Virus record (IMG/VR): IMGVR_UViG_3300010885_046521
Span: 1 to 29,179 of that record
Direction: 5' to 3' (one strand)
DNA from: a virus
DNA: 29,179 bases
This document shows positions 12,674 through 21,711 of the stretch, piece by piece; positions within the stretch are counted from its first letter, which is position 1; every line of letters begins with the position of its first letter. The translations under genes were made by a program, and so were the position numbers. The notes beneath the pieces are model-generated. The model did no database searches and had not been told where the DNA came from. It saw only the letters and a program-made list of their open reading frames with translations.

Positions 12674-14266
12674 TTATGCCCCGGCCTCGATGTATCGCAG
12701 AGTGAACAGGAGCGCGCCGGTATCCTCCCAGGTCACTCCCTCGATCAAGCAGAGCTGGTCAACTGCTGCGACCTCCGCATCCGTCAGCGTCACGAGGTCG
12801 CCGCGGCGCAGCCATCCCAGCCGACGAGGCGCCGAATACTGCACGCGCCTGGAAGGCTGGCCGAAGCGCGCAGCCTGCGCGATGCCGACGCGAACCGCGG
12901 TAGCGTCGTCGTGCACAACGGTTGTCTCCAACACCTTGCGCCGATTCCCGTACCGAGCGAACGGCGCCGCTAGCTGGCGAATGGTCGTGCGGATGTCGTC
13001 TACCGTGGTGACCTCTCCGGCCACGCGACGAGTGAGCGCGTAGGTTTCCTTCGCGGGGTTCCAGCCGTACCGGATCTCGATGTGCGTAGCGATCTCGTCG
13101 CTGCCCTCGTAGGCGATGCGTCCCGCCCGCTCGATCTCAGGGTCGGCGCCCGTGTCCAGGCTGGCGATAGCCGCGGACGTGGGAGGGTAGACAGGCCAAG
13201 AGTAGGGGTACACGCCCGTGGGGCCTGCCGCCATGGCGAACGGGAACACATCAGCGAGCACGCCCGTGACGTACTCCCCGAGCGTTACGGGCTCGTCGAT
13301 ATAGCCCGAGGTCGCGTAGGCGTTCAGCATGGCGCGCGCTGCATCCATGCGTCCCCAATCCACGCGGAGGGCCGAGCGCCGGAACACGTAGGAGAGAAGG
13401 TCACCGAGCCCACGGATCGCGTTCGCGCTTTCGTCCACCAGCGCCGCGCCTGTGTTCCAGATGGCGTGCAGAGGGTCTTCCAGGTTCAGCGATGTGCTCG
13501 CCGTGTTGACCACAACCCAGGCCACGATCGGCATGCCTCGCGTCTGCCCGAAGACCTCGCGAATGTCGGTGTAGTAAATCGGGCACGTCTGCACAGTTCC
13601 GGCGGCGTCCACGATATCGACGCTGAAGGAGTCCACGTAGTGACAGGCGACTCCCAGGTAGACCGTACTGCCCACCGCACCGATGATCGGCGTGGGGCTC
13701 CCAGGTCGCGTCCCGCCTCCAGGTGTGCCCCACACCATCGGGACGACTGAGCCGCCGTCCACCGCCTGCGCTGCTGGGTTTGTGCTCACAGCCTGGGCGA
13801 GCCAATCGGCGATCACGATCGAGTCAAGCGGGAGCGTGGTCTGAGTGTCGGCGACCATTTCCTCAAGGCTGCAGGTAACGGGCTCCCATTCGGCGCCGTA
13901 CTCCGGGTCCACGAGCTGGCCCTGCACGATCACGCGCCGCTCGCTCCAGGCCGTACCCTCTGCCCATTGCGAAAGCTCGCCCAGGGCGCCGTCGAGGGCG
14001 TGGCCTGCCTGCACCAGCTCAGGCACAGATACCGGAAGCATGAAGGAGAGCGGCACCGAGAGGCGAGGCGCCTCGACGCTCCAGATCTCCAGGGCCTCCT
14101 CGACGGCTGGCGCGTCCACGAGGTCTGGCGTAGCCTCGATCGTATCGGTGCCGTCCGTGATGTCGAGCCGATCAGTAGACAGGTAGAACGTGCCGCCCGC
14201 CCAGGTGATCGATAGCACCCAGTAGAGCTCCCCGCGTAGCTGCGCCTCGCTCCACCTGTCCGTCAT
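12674..14266 (-). CDS. Tail-tip or baseplate hub-like protein
   Basis: A 530-aa protein overlapping the 1094-aa gene by ATGA. It starts MTDRWSEAQLRGELYWVLSI and has an N-terminal half rich in beta strands (ITWAGGTFYLSTDRLDI, WEPVTCSLEEMV). The C-terminal part (RRVQYSAPRRLGWLRRGDLVTLTDAEVAAVDQLCLIEGVTWEDTGALLFTLRYIE) looks like the domain at the end of many phage tail-tip proteins that assemble at the distal end of the tube. I assign it from position and fold-like pattern, not from a catalytic motif. Confidence 0.75.
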   Translation of the reverse strand: MTDRWSEAQLRGELYWVLSITWAGGTFYLSTDRLDITDGTDTIEATPDLVDAPAVEEALEIWSVEAPRLSVPLSFMLPVSVPELVQAGHALDGALGELSQWAEGTAWSERRVIVQGQLVDPEYGAEWEPVTCSLEEMVADTQTTLPLDSIVIADWLAQAVSTNPAAQAVDGGSVVPMVWGTPGGGTRPGSPTPIIGAVGSTVYLGVACHYVDSFSVDIVDAAGTVQTCPIYYTDIREVFGQTRGMPIVAWVVVNTASTSLNLEDPLHAIWNTGAALVDESANAIRGLGDLLSYVFRRSALRVDWGRMDAARAMLNAYATSGYIDEPVTLGEYVTGVLADVFPFAMAAGPTGVYPYSWPVYPPTSAAIASLDTGADPEIERAGRIAYEGSDEIATHIEIRYGWNPAKETYALTRRVAGEVTTVDDIRTTIRQLAAPFARYGNRRKVLETTVVHDDATAVRVGIAQAARFGQPSRRVQYSAPRRLGWLRRGDLVTLTDAEVAAVDQLCLIEGVTWEDTGALLFTLRYIEAGA

Positions 14267-17200
14267 ACCTCCTCCTCGATGCGGATCGTGGAGGTCCGCA
14301 CGATCTCACCATTCGCCGCGGAGCCGGTGATCCACTCTTCGCCTTGGACAGTCTCTACACTCACGTCCGATACGATGCGCCCGTAAAGCATCAGGTCGGG
14401 ATGGGACGCCGTCCACATGGTCCCGAGCGCCTTACGCTCGATCCAGGGCAGGTAGACGACAGGGGTTGCGCTTCCGTAAAGCTCGGACACGAGGCCCTCG
14501 ACGGAGAGGGGAGCGTCAAAGTGCGTAGCCGCGGCTTCGCCTCCGGACGTTGCAGCCAGCACGTAGTCAGGCGGGGAGGCAGAGCGGAGCGCCGTCACAT
14601 CCGATCCATCCGTCCACCCGAACTCAACCCCGCGGCGGGACGGCCCGAAGACCTGGGCGCGGCGGGTGCCGCTACGTCCCGTCGTCAGGTCCACATTCGC
14701 CGCACGATCAATCGAACGGCCCCACGAATACCTGCGACCGAACGCGAGGATGGAACCGAGGACCATCGTGCCGATCTGGAAGTAGCCCTCGACCGTGTGC
14801 TGCGCCTGGATGGTCAGTCGATAGCCCGAATAGCGAGGGTCGTTATTCCAGACCAGGAGGCCCGAATTGTGGACGATTGCGCCGTTCGTCCCGCTTGCCG
14901 CCATGCCGCTAATGTCTTGGAGCTGCAGCCGGATGCGACGTGCGGTCTGATTGGTCCAACTGCCCTCGCTGGACTTTCCGATACGCTTAGCCGTCTGCCC
15001 TGCAGCCGCTGTGGTGTCTGGGACGAAGCGCGTGCCGTTCAGAGCGCCATAGCTCCAGAAGTAGCCGGCGCTCGTGGACGCGGACGTGTCGGGTTCGACG
15101 ATCGACCCATTGCGCACCCAGCGCAGACTAGAGGCTTCCGCGCTCATGTCGATCACACCGATCGTCGTGTAAGCGCCTGCGCCCGAGCGCCCTTCAAGCG
15201 TGGCCGTCCGGAAGTTGCAGCCGCCCAGGTAGAGCGCGCCCAGGGGGCCGCGAAGCGGAGACAGAGAGAGCGCCGTTAGCTCGGTGTCCCACACGAGGAC
15301 TTGCTGCGTGGTCACAGTAGAGCGCCACGGCTGGCGAGGCGACGGGGCAACGGCGGGAAGCACGTTGGAGATCCCGTAGGTATACCTAGGCTCGATCGTC
15401 CAGGTATCGCCCGCAGTCGTCGGGCCGGAGATCGCGCGTACCGTGGTCCCGAAGTCCAAGGTCTGCAGGTATGCCGAGAAGGGGCGACCAGGGAGGCCAG
15501 CGGGAAGCGCGAGGTCGTAGACGCTAGACGCGCTCGCCGCCGCGTTCCATCCGACGCCGTACCAGTTGCTGTCGCCGATCGCGAAGTTGCCCCACGTTAC
15601 GGACGTGGCCGCAGCGACAACGCCACCGTTCACGAGGGCCGCGGTGTTTGCCACTCGCAGCGAGGGACGAAGCGTGATGAATGCTCCCGCGCCCGTGCCC
15701 ACGTACACGACAGCGCGACCGATCGCGCCGTCATTCTCCAGGAAGGCGCGCACCTGGATCACCGCGGCGGCGGTTACCGTCGTCGTCGCGATGGTGCCGC
15801 CTCCGACAGCGTCGATCACCGATACAGTCGTCCCCGAGTAGGACACTCGGATCCCGTAGCTCTGCGTCCCGTTGGAGCTCGACAGGCGCAGCTGAGAAGT
15901 CCCGCTAACAGAGCTCCACTCAGCAAACGCGGCGACCGTGTGCGAGGTCGTGAGCGCCGGCCCCGCCTGCGTGTAGCTGTTCACGCTAGCAAGCGGCGTA
16001 TTGATGTTGAGATAGCCGGCAGCGTTTAGCGCCACAGCCGGGGCGCCGATGGTCGCGAGCGTCCAGCCTGCGGAGTTGGGGAGCCAGTAGGGCACCCAGG
16101 TAAGGCGAGAGCCCAGGAGCCTGTCGGAGGTCGCTTCCGTGGCCGGCGCCCAGGGCATGCATGCCGTCGCGTACCCTGCAAAGGTCGTGATCCCTACCTG
16201 CCCCGGCCAGGTCGGGGAGTCCCACGCGCTCACGAGGCGCAGCGTCCCGGCGTAAGCGGTGAGCGTGCCGCCGCTCCACTCCTGCCCGCCGGCAGAGAAC
16301 GCGACATTAGGCACAGTCACGCTCGGCACGCCTACCGCCACGAACTCCTGGAAGATGTCGACGGTAGTCTTCGCGACCTGGGTCTGCTGCCCTGTCGAGA
16401 AGTCCACCGAGAACACGTAGGCCGTACCGTCTTCGTCGCGCGCGGCGCATAGCTCGGTAGAGTTGGCGAGGCGCCCGTCAGCGGTGAGCGCGGCAGAAGG
16501 AGCCGTGAGCGCGTCTAGCTCGATCGTCGGAACGGTTTCCCATCGCGCCCACGCGGAGGGCATCACCTTGTAAAGCACCGCGGAGCTTGCGCCCCATCGC
16601 ACGTTGGAGCTCCCGCAGAAGACGACTAGGAACGTCCCCAGCGCGTTGGTGACGATGTCGTGAGCGCCGCCCGTGTATTCGTTGTCCGCGGTCGTATTGT
16701 CGACGGCCTGCACGAGCGCGAAGCTAAAGCCGTTGTCTGCGCTCGCATACTGCCGGAAGCTGTCGGCGACTACCGCGGACGTGTCGCGGAAGGACAGGAG
16801 CATAAGCACCTGGCCGTTTGCGTAGGCAGCGCGGAGCCGACGCGGAGCGGCCAGCGTGCCGTCGAGCTCGTCACGGATCACGCTATCGGCGCTCTTCGTC
16901 CACGTCGCGCCGTCGTCGTCGCTCACCCAGGCGCGGATCGTGTACTGCCCCGAGGCGATGGCCTTGGTGGACAGAAGCAGGATCTTCCCATCGGGAAGCG
17001 GAACCAGCGTGGGGCAATAGGTCGCGAGCGCCGTTAGCTGCGTGTCGATCGTGATCGTAGACGTGACTGCGCCGACAGTCCGGAGAATGACCAGGGCGCT
17101 CGTGATGCCGACAGAGGTGAAGCGATGCGCCGCCGTCAGGAGCGTACCGTCGCTCGTGTGAACCGCGTGGAGGCTTCCGTACTGGTTGGCCGCGCCGCCG

Positions 17201-17547
17201 CTCGCGAAGGTGTGCAGAGGCCCCCAGCCCGAGAAGACAAGCGGTCCATTCCAGCCGAGCCAGTTGACGCCATTCGTCCGCATGGCGAACGCCCCAGGCT
17301 CGATCTGTCCATCGGGCGAACCGCTCACGCCACCCGCGCGCACAGTCTGCAGCGAGATCTTACTGCCGTCCGAGGTGGCGCCGCCGGCCTCCAGGGTCAT
17401 CGCGGTTTCACGCCCAGCGACAGGAACACCAGGGGCCGCGCCGGCCTGCGTGTAGGTGCTGTTCGTAGCGTTGAAGCTGTTGGCGTTGATCCGCGTGTCG
17501 TGCACGAGGATCCCGCGGAGGGCGTTCACGGTTACTGCGCTTCCCAT
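14263..17547 (-). CDS. Large tail protein with sialidase-like propeller and lectin-like domains
   Basis: A 1094-aa protein and the largest in the window. Residues about 100-420 contain two Asp-box motifs of sialidase-type beta propellers: S-x-D-x-G-x-T-W at 209-216 and S-x-D-x-G-x-S-F at 269-276. A lectin-like beta-sandwich follows around 520-660 (QLRLSSSNGTQSYGIRVSYSGTTVSVIDAVGGG). The C-terminal third is beta-rich (RRIRLQLQDISGMAASG, RYSWGRSIDRAANVDLT) and ends acidic. It follows the tape measure by 3 bases. It probably binds or degrades surface glycans; catalytic residues cannot be confirmed, so binding without hydrolysis is possible. Confidence 0.8.
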   Translation of the reverse strand: MGSAVTVNALRGILVHDTRINANSFNATNSTYTQAGAAPGVPVAGRETAMTLEAGGATSDGSKISLQTVRAGGVSGSPDGQIEPGAFAMRTNGVNWLGWNGPLVFSGWGPLHTFASGGAANQYGSLHAVHTSDGTLLTAAHRFTSVGITSALVILRTVGAVTSTITIDTQLTALATYCPTLVPLPDGKILLLSTKAIASGQYTIRAWVSDDDGATWTKSADSVIRDELDGTLAAPRRLRAAYANGQVLMLLSFRDTSAVVADSFRQYASADNGFSFALVQAVDNTTADNEYTGGAHDIVTNALGTFLVVFCGSSNVRWGASSAVLYKVMPSAWARWETVPTIELDALTAPSAALTADGRLANSTELCAARDEDGTAYVFSVDFSTGQQTQVAKTTVDIFQEFVAVGVPSVTVPNVAFSAGGQEWSGGTLTAYAGTLRLVSAWDSPTWPGQVGITTFAGYATACMPWAPATEATSDRLLGSRLTWVPYWLPNSAGWTLATIGAPAVALNAAGYLNINTPLASVNSYTQAGPALTTSHTVAAFAEWSSVSGTSQLRLSSSNGTQSYGIRVSYSGTTVSVIDAVGGGTIATTTVTAAAVIQVRAFLENDGAIGRAVVYVGTGAGAFITLRPSLRVANTAALVNGGVVAAATSVTWGNFAIGDSNWYGVGWNAAASASSVYDLALPAGLPGRPFSAYLQTLDFGTTVRAISGPTTAGDTWTIEPRYTYGISNVLPAVAPSPRQPWRSTVTTQQVLVWDTELTALSLSPLRGPLGALYLGGCNFRTATLEGRSGAGAYTTIGVIDMSAEASSLRWVRNGSIVEPDTSASTSAGYFWSYGALNGTRFVPDTTAAAGQTAKRIGKSSEGSWTNQTARRIRLQLQDISGMAASGTNGAIVHNSGLLVWNNDPRYSGYRLTIQAQHTVEGYFQIGTMVLGSILAFGRRYSWGRSIDRAANVDLTTGRSGTRRAQVFGPSRRGVEFGWTDGSDVTALRSASPPDYVLAATSGGEAAATHFDAPLSVEGLVSELYGSATPVVYLPWIERKALGTMWTASHPDLMLYGRIVSDVSVETVQGEEWITGSAANGEIVRTSTIRIEEEV

Positions 17548-17550
17548 TTG

Positions 17551-19563
17551 TCAGCCCCCCTTGTGCCCGAGCCTGCGCCCAGCCTGTAACGCACGGGGCA
17601 AGGTGGCGTTCGTCTTCAGATGGTCGCGCACGAAGTAGTCAAACGCCTTGTGCTTATAGACGATCTGCACAGCGCCGCTCCCATGCCCGAGAGCGCCAGC
17701 GTTCGCCGCCTGGATCGTTTCATCCCCGAGGGCCTTACGCCCCATGGGGTTCAGCACGGCCTCTCCGTTGCGAACGATCGCCTGCTGCTCGTCGGGTTGG
17801 CCAACGAGCCCGCCCTTGTGGAACTTGGGTTGCGTGGCCATCACAGTCGCCATCTGCACAGCGCCTGCCGCGGTAGCCGCCGCCGCCGCGATGAAGTTGA
17901 ACGGAGGCGGGGAGCTAGCCAGGGCCTGGGTCGCAGCCGCTGCCGTGTTGACTGCGATCTGCGCCATCTGCAGGGCCTTCGTAAGCTCGAACTGCTTACG
18001 TGCGGCCTCGCGCGCATCCTTCACGCGCTGGTCCGCTTGCTCGCGCTCCTGCATCGTGGCGTCCTCGCCAAGCGCATTCCGCTCCTTGATCGCTGCCTTC
18101 ACCTGTCCGTTGAGGTGCTTCTGGTATGCGTCGGTGACTGTGCTGATGTTGCTGAAGAGCTTCTGGCTGTAGCCATCGACAGACTCAAAGAAGGCAGCGG
18201 CGGCGTCTAGATCGAACGTCTTCTCTTGCTCGGCCTGCAGGCGCTTGAGGGCGGCGACGGCGTGATCATGCATGGCGACGTATCGCTGCCCCAGCTCCTC
18301 CGTGGGCGCGCGGGTGATCGCGAGCGACAGGTCAGCGATCATCAACTCCAGCTCAGTCGCCTTGTCGAGCGCCTCCTCTGGGAACATGCCGCGGATGCGA
18401 TCTGAATACTTCGCAAGCGCCTGGTCATGCTCCCCAGCGAGCTTCTTAGCGAGCGCGTCTGCCGCCGCGGTGGCCCGCTCCTGACCTTCGACCCAATCCG
18501 CGTAAGCCTTCTCGGCATCTTGAACGGCTTGCTCTGCGTCCTTGATCGCTTTCTCAGCCGCCTTGTCGGCTTCCGCCTTTCGCTTTGCCGAAGCTGCCGC
18601 CGCCTTGTCACTCGCCGCGGCGGCATTCTTGGCCCTGACACCTGCGACCTCCGCGGCGGTACGCTGCTCCGCGACAGCTGTCCCCTGCTCAGTTGCCGCG
18701 GCGGCGTTCTTCTGTGCTTCCTGAAGCTTTCCTGTGAACCCAACGTATTCTGCTGTGACCTCAACAAGTTCAGCCAGTTGGGGGATATTTGCGCCTGTAA
18801 TCTTGTTGAAAATAATAACAGCCGGCATCAGCAGGTTCAAACCAAAGGCGTAGTCCTTGATGGAATCTACGATTGCTCGGTTGCGGATCTCGATCTTCTC
18901 TGCCGTGGTCACCTCCGCGTCGAGCTTGGTCAAGTAATTGCCGAGGTCAGACGCCACCTGCCGCCGCGCGATAGCCTCGTCATAGGCGGCCTGCGTGATC
19001 TTGCCAGAGGCGAGCGCGGCCTCAAGCGCGGCCTCCTTTGTGAGCTGCAGCTGTTGAGTAACGAATTCGTTAGCGACCTTGGCCACGCGAGCGGCCTCTG
19101 CCTGACGCTCCATATCGGCGTTCATCACAGCGAAGGCAGCGGCGGCGGCTACCGCGGCTACGGCTACGGCACCGAGCACAGGCCCCGACAGCCCAGCGAG
19201 CGACCCCGCCGCCACCTCCCCAACGTCGGCAACATCGGAAAGGCCACGCGCGGCATTTCCTAGCGCGGGGCTCACCATGTCCAGGGCGCCCGAGAGCTTG
19301 GCGCTATTACTGCCTGCCTTGCCGAACTTGTCGCCCATGTCGCCGACAGCCGAGCCAGCCTTTGCGGCGCTCTCGCGAGCGGCGTCCATCGCCTTCTTAG
19401 ACGCCTCGCCCGCCTGCTTCGCTGCCCGCTCGGAAGCCTTGAAACCCTTGTTGAGCTCCGAGGCCATGGCGCGGGCTTGCTCGGCGCTGATGCCTGGGAT
19501 GCTCCCCAGCTGCTTACGAAGGCCGCTGATGTCTGCTTCTACGTTCCATTCTACGGTAGGCAT
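17551..19563 (-). CDS. Tail tape measure protein
   Basis: A 670-aa protein in the position after the tail chaperones. The N-terminal region (1-120) is charged helix; one hydrophobic segment is at about 124-147 (LAGLSGPVLGAVAVAAVAAAAAFA) and another around NLLMPAVIIFNKITGANIP. Long Ala/Lys/Glu coiled-coil stretches follow, then a Gly-rich part with the phrase FHKGGLVGQPDEQQAIVRNGEAVLNPMGRKAL that is common near the ends of tape measure proteins. By the usual 0.15 nm per residue it predicts a tail near 100 nm, so a siphovirus. No lytic domain is visible. Confidence 0.93.
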   Translation of the reverse strand: MPTVEWNVEADISGLRKQLGSIPGISAEQARAMASELNKGFKASERAAKQAGEASKKAMDAARESAAKAGSAVGDMGDKFGKAGSNSAKLSGALDMVSPALGNAARGLSDVADVGEVAAGSLAGLSGPVLGAVAVAAVAAAAAFAVMNADMERQAEAARVAKVANEFVTQQLQLTKEAALEAALASGKITQAAYDEAIARRQVASDLGNYLTKLDAEVTTAEKIEIRNRAIVDSIKDYAFGLNLLMPAVIIFNKITGANIPQLAELVEVTAEYVGFTGKLQEAQKNAAAATEQGTAVAEQRTAAEVAGVRAKNAAAASDKAAAASAKRKAEADKAAEKAIKDAEQAVQDAEKAYADWVEGQERATAAADALAKKLAGEHDQALAKYSDRIRGMFPEEALDKATELELMIADLSLAITRAPTEELGQRYVAMHDHAVAALKRLQAEQEKTFDLDAAAAFFESVDGYSQKLFSNISTVTDAYQKHLNGQVKAAIKERNALGEDATMQEREQADQRVKDAREAARKQFELTKALQMAQIAVNTAAAATQALASSPPPFNFIAAAAATAAGAVQMATVMATQPKFHKGGLVGQPDEQQAIVRNGEAVLNPMGRKALGDETIQAANAGALGHGSGAVQIVYKHKAFDYFVRDHLKTNATLPRALQAGRRLGHKGG

Positions 19564-19572
19564 CGCTCCCCC

Positions 19573-20148
19573 TTACGCGGATAGCCGGCGGGCTACCGCT
19601 TGCATCGCCTTCTCAAGTTCGGGAATACGCTCGTTTGCTAGGCGCTTACCATAGTCATTGACAAGCACCTTCCATAGGTTCTTGGCATCCCGCGGCGCGG
19701 AGCCAGGTGGATCGATTTTGAACACGCCCACAGCGCGACGTGTGCGCGTCCATCGCTGCACCGTGTAGCCGGCAGGGATTTTGCCCGTTGCGCGGTATGT
19801 ACTCATGACGTGAGAGAATTCATCATCGGTCACGCGCTGCCCCAAGCGTGAGAAAGGGCCTGCGCGGCGCACGTAGTACGTAGACTTCTCGTGGCTGAAG
19901 ACGACTCCGCGGAGCTTGTCAGGCCCAAGGCGAAGCTCGTAATCGATACCGCCGCCCGTCTTGCCCGTGCGCTCGATGACATTCTTGTACCACTCTGCTC
20001 GCGCGTGGTCTGTCACGTCAGCGGTAACGCCCTCGACGGCACGCTTGATCTCGACGTAGGTAGTCGAAATCATGTTGTCTAGTGCGCGCTCCAGCTCCGG
20101 CCCGATGGACACCGAAGCGCGCCCGACTGTGATCTTCTTACCCGCCAC
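19573..20148 (-). CDS. Tail protein resembling HK97 gp10-type completion proteins
   Basis: A 191-aa protein starting at GTG inside the end of the frameshifted chaperone frame. Helical N-terminal part (ELERALDNMISTTYVEIKRAVEGVTADVTDHARAEWYKNVIERTGKTGGG), then strands with aromatic-basic surfaces (EKSTYYVRRAGPF) and a helical end. The first half resembles the gp10-like head-tail joining or tail completion family. That gene is usually placed before the tail-tube gene, not between chaperones and tape measure, so the assignment is tentative. Confidence 0.65.
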   Translation of the reverse strand: MAGKKITVGRASVSIGPELERALDNMISTTYVEIKRAVEGVTADVTDHARAEWYKNVIERTGKTGGGIDYELRLGPDKLRGVVFSHEKSTYYVRRAGPFSRLGQRVTDDEFSHVMSTYRATGKIPAGYTVQRWTRTRRAVGVFKIDPPGSAPRDAKNLWKVLVNDYGKRLANERIPELEKAMQAVARRLSA

Positions 20149-20685
20149 CCAGCCCCCAGAAGGCCCGCGCCTCTGGAGCTATCCTATCACCTTCGCGCGG
20201 GCGGGGTTGCTTGCCTGTGGCCTTGGCCGGCGGCGTGTGCTTCACGCGCCACCAAGCCAAGACGCGCTCCTGGGCCTCCAGGGGCCAGCGATAGAACGCT
20301 TCCGGGTCGCCGCAGTAGGTAAGCCCTATCTCCAGGGCGAGGGCGTCTAGGGCTCCCCCTGCCCCGCGGTAAAACCCTCAAGCTCTGCGACCTCCGCTTC
20401 CCGCGGCACGTCCACGATAAGCTCCAGGGCCTTCTGCGCAGCGCCGTAGATCTCGACCTCCGGGATGCCGAGCCCGATCAGCTCGTCCAGCGTGTCGGCG
20501 CCCACGTCGAGCGCGTGGCCTCGCTTCCACTTGGTACGCAGGGGCTTCGCAGCCCAGCACGCATTCAGAGCGGCGCACAGCCCCAGGAGCGGGCTCTGCC
20601 CAACAGCCATGCGGCATTCCGTGATCGTAGCGAAGGACGCCGGCTTGACGAGCGGCGCCGTGAACTTCCCGAGCTTGATTTCCAT
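20138..20685 (-). CDS. Tail assembly chaperone fusion product (GT type) by -1 frameshift
   Basis: Reading -1 at the G run near 20355-20359 joins the first 110 residues of the 112-aa chaperone to 72 more, giving 182 aa. The extension begins GALDALALEIGLTYCGDPEAF, contains the helical LEAQERVLAWWRVKH and ends FWGLGGG at a TAA overlapping the next start. It fills a 200-base space that otherwise has no gene. Lambda G/GT-style chaperones occupy this place in siphoviruses and use the fusion to load the tail tube protein on the tape measure. The shift is inferred. Confidence 0.75.
20347..20685 (-). CDS. Tail assembly chaperone (G type)
   Basis: A 112-aa protein starting MEIKLGKFTAPLVKPASFATITECRM with an excellent ribosome site (GGAGGAAGGA). 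A longer frame to 20793 runs back through hairpins into the tube gene and is rejected. It is helical and ends EGFTAGQGEP just after the slippery G run. Between tail tube and tape measure this is the expected first chaperone, made in excess over the frameshifted form. Confidence 0.85.
   Translation of the reverse strand: MEIKLGKFTAPLVKPASFATITECRMAVGQSPLLGLCAALNACWAAKPLRTKWKRGHALDVGADTLDELIGLGIPEVEIYGAAQKALELIVDVPREAEVAELEGFTAGQGEP
20353..20361 (-). other. Candidate -1 ribosomal frameshift site
   Basis: In the zero frame the codons are CAG GGG GAG (20361-20353). The run of five G lets the glycine tRNA on GGG slip back one base onto an identical GGG; the next codon becomes GGA. It is not a perfect X-XXY-YYZ heptamer. 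The stop for the short product follows two codons later. The open -1 frame downstream is the main evidence. Confidence 0.6.
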
Positions 20686-20709
20686 TCCTTCCTCCGTGAA
20701 CGTGAAACG

Positions 20710-20758
20710 CCCCCCGCACCTAGTAGCACGGGGGGAGTCGGGCGTGGGATGCGATCCC
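20710..20758. terminator. Two hairpins between tail tube gene and chaperone gene
   Basis: CCCCCCG (20710-20716) pairs with CGGGGGG (20729-20735) over a 12-base loop, and GGGAT (20746-20750) with ATCCC (20754-20758). On the leftward transcript the larger stem is followed by CGTTTCACG. They probably cut expression after the abundant tube protein. Confidence 0.6.
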
Positions 20759-20765
20759 GCGCGGG

Positions 20766-21257
20766 TCAGACGGCCGTGATCGAGCCGTAGCAAGTCCCGT
20801 TCAAGGTGAACGAGTTCGGGTCGCCTTCCGCGAAATCGATAGAGATGCGGTTGCCGACGAGGGTAAGCACGTGATCCGTCGCCTCCCCCAGCGTGGTGCC
20901 CTCGATGCTGATCACACAGTCCAGCCCATAGGCATCGCTGTTAGCGATCGTGCTGACCGCAGCCGCGAAGGTGCCGGTCTTATTCACGGCATCCCAAAGC
21001 GTCTTCGAAACGGAGTCGCTGAGCTCCGTCATGTGCGCCGAGAAGGACCACGTGGGGAAGGTCTGCGACACAAGACGCACCGAGCCCAGGGAGCCGCGGT
21101 CGAGGTAGGTCGTCACCTCGGTGTTGGAGTTAGCCGACAGACCCGAGATCGAGAAGTCTCCACTCTCAAACTCGACGTTGATGGCGATGGGCGTGCCGGT
21201 CCCGTCTCGGAGGACGATTGCCCCGTCTCGAAAATTCTTCACGATTGGAAGCGCCAT
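20766..21257 (-). CDS. Major tail protein (tail tube)
   Basis: A 163-aa beta-rich protein (VTTYLDRGSLGSVRLVSQTFPTWSFSAHMTEL, then a helix-like segment KTLWDAVNKTGTFAAAVS, and a C-terminal strand pattern HVLTLVGNRISIDFAEGDPNSFTLNGTCYGSITAV). The length, the fold pattern and the location between the tail completion gene and the chaperones fit a siphovirus tube protein, which stacks as hexamers around the tape measure. It has a clear AAGGGG ribosome site, and hairpins after it suggest separate high expression. Confidence 0.85.
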   Translation of the reverse strand: MALPIVKNFRDGAIVLRDGTGTPIAINVEFESGDFSISGLSANSNTEVTTYLDRGSLGSVRLVSQTFPTWSFSAHMTELSDSVSKTLWDAVNKTGTFAAAVSTIANSDAYGLDCVISIEGTTLGEATDHVLTLVGNRISIDFAEGDPNSFTLNGTCYGSITAV

Positions 21258-21267
21258 TTGATCCCCC

Positions 21268-21711
21268 TTACTGCAGCGGAAGTGTGTGGATGATGCGGAA
21301 CGTTATCACACCGATGACCCACTCACCTATGGTGTTTGTCTCGCGCGTGGCGCTTACTAGCTGCACCTTGTAGGACAGGGGCCACGTCGCGTCGTAGGCC
21401 ATGAGCTTGTTAATAACGAGGCTCTCCGCATCGAGGGCGTCGTCGTAACTGTCGCTCATCCCCTTCGGCGCGAGGCGCCAGGAGTAGCGTAGGTCGAGCG
21501 TCGTCTCGACGAGCAGGCCCTCTGCAGGGCGTCCGCGGTAGGCGCGGAGGTCGTCCGTCGTCGTTGGGTGAACCGCAAACGCCTTGTGCGCGATGCTATC
21601 CGCGTCCCGCCCAAAGTTGTCAGGAGCCACGCGGGACTCCTTCCACCCGGTCAAGGTGAGGATCCGCGTCGTCACGTCCTCGCGCAGCTGGCGTACCGTC
21701 TTGCTGGCCAT
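21268..21711 (-). CDS. Tail terminator or completion-like protein
   Basis: A 147-aa protein starting MASKTVRQLREDVTTRIL; the ATG is in a TGATG overlap with the previous gene, so the longer frame to 21759 is rejected. The pattern of helix, then strands (AEGLLVETTLDLRYSWRLAP), a helix (DALDAESLVINKLM) and a final strand pair (KVQLVSATRETNTIGEWVIGVITFRIIHTLPL) resembles the small tail terminator proteins that cap the tube under the head. It sits directly before the tube gene, as expected. Confidence 0.75.
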   Translation of the reverse strand: MASKTVRQLREDVTTRILTLTGWKESRVAPDNFGRDADSIAHKAFAVHPTTTDDLRAYRGRPAEGLLVETTLDLRYSWRLAPKGMSDSYDDALDAESLVINKLMAYDATWPLSYKVQLVSATRETNTIGEWVIGVITFRIIHTLPLQ

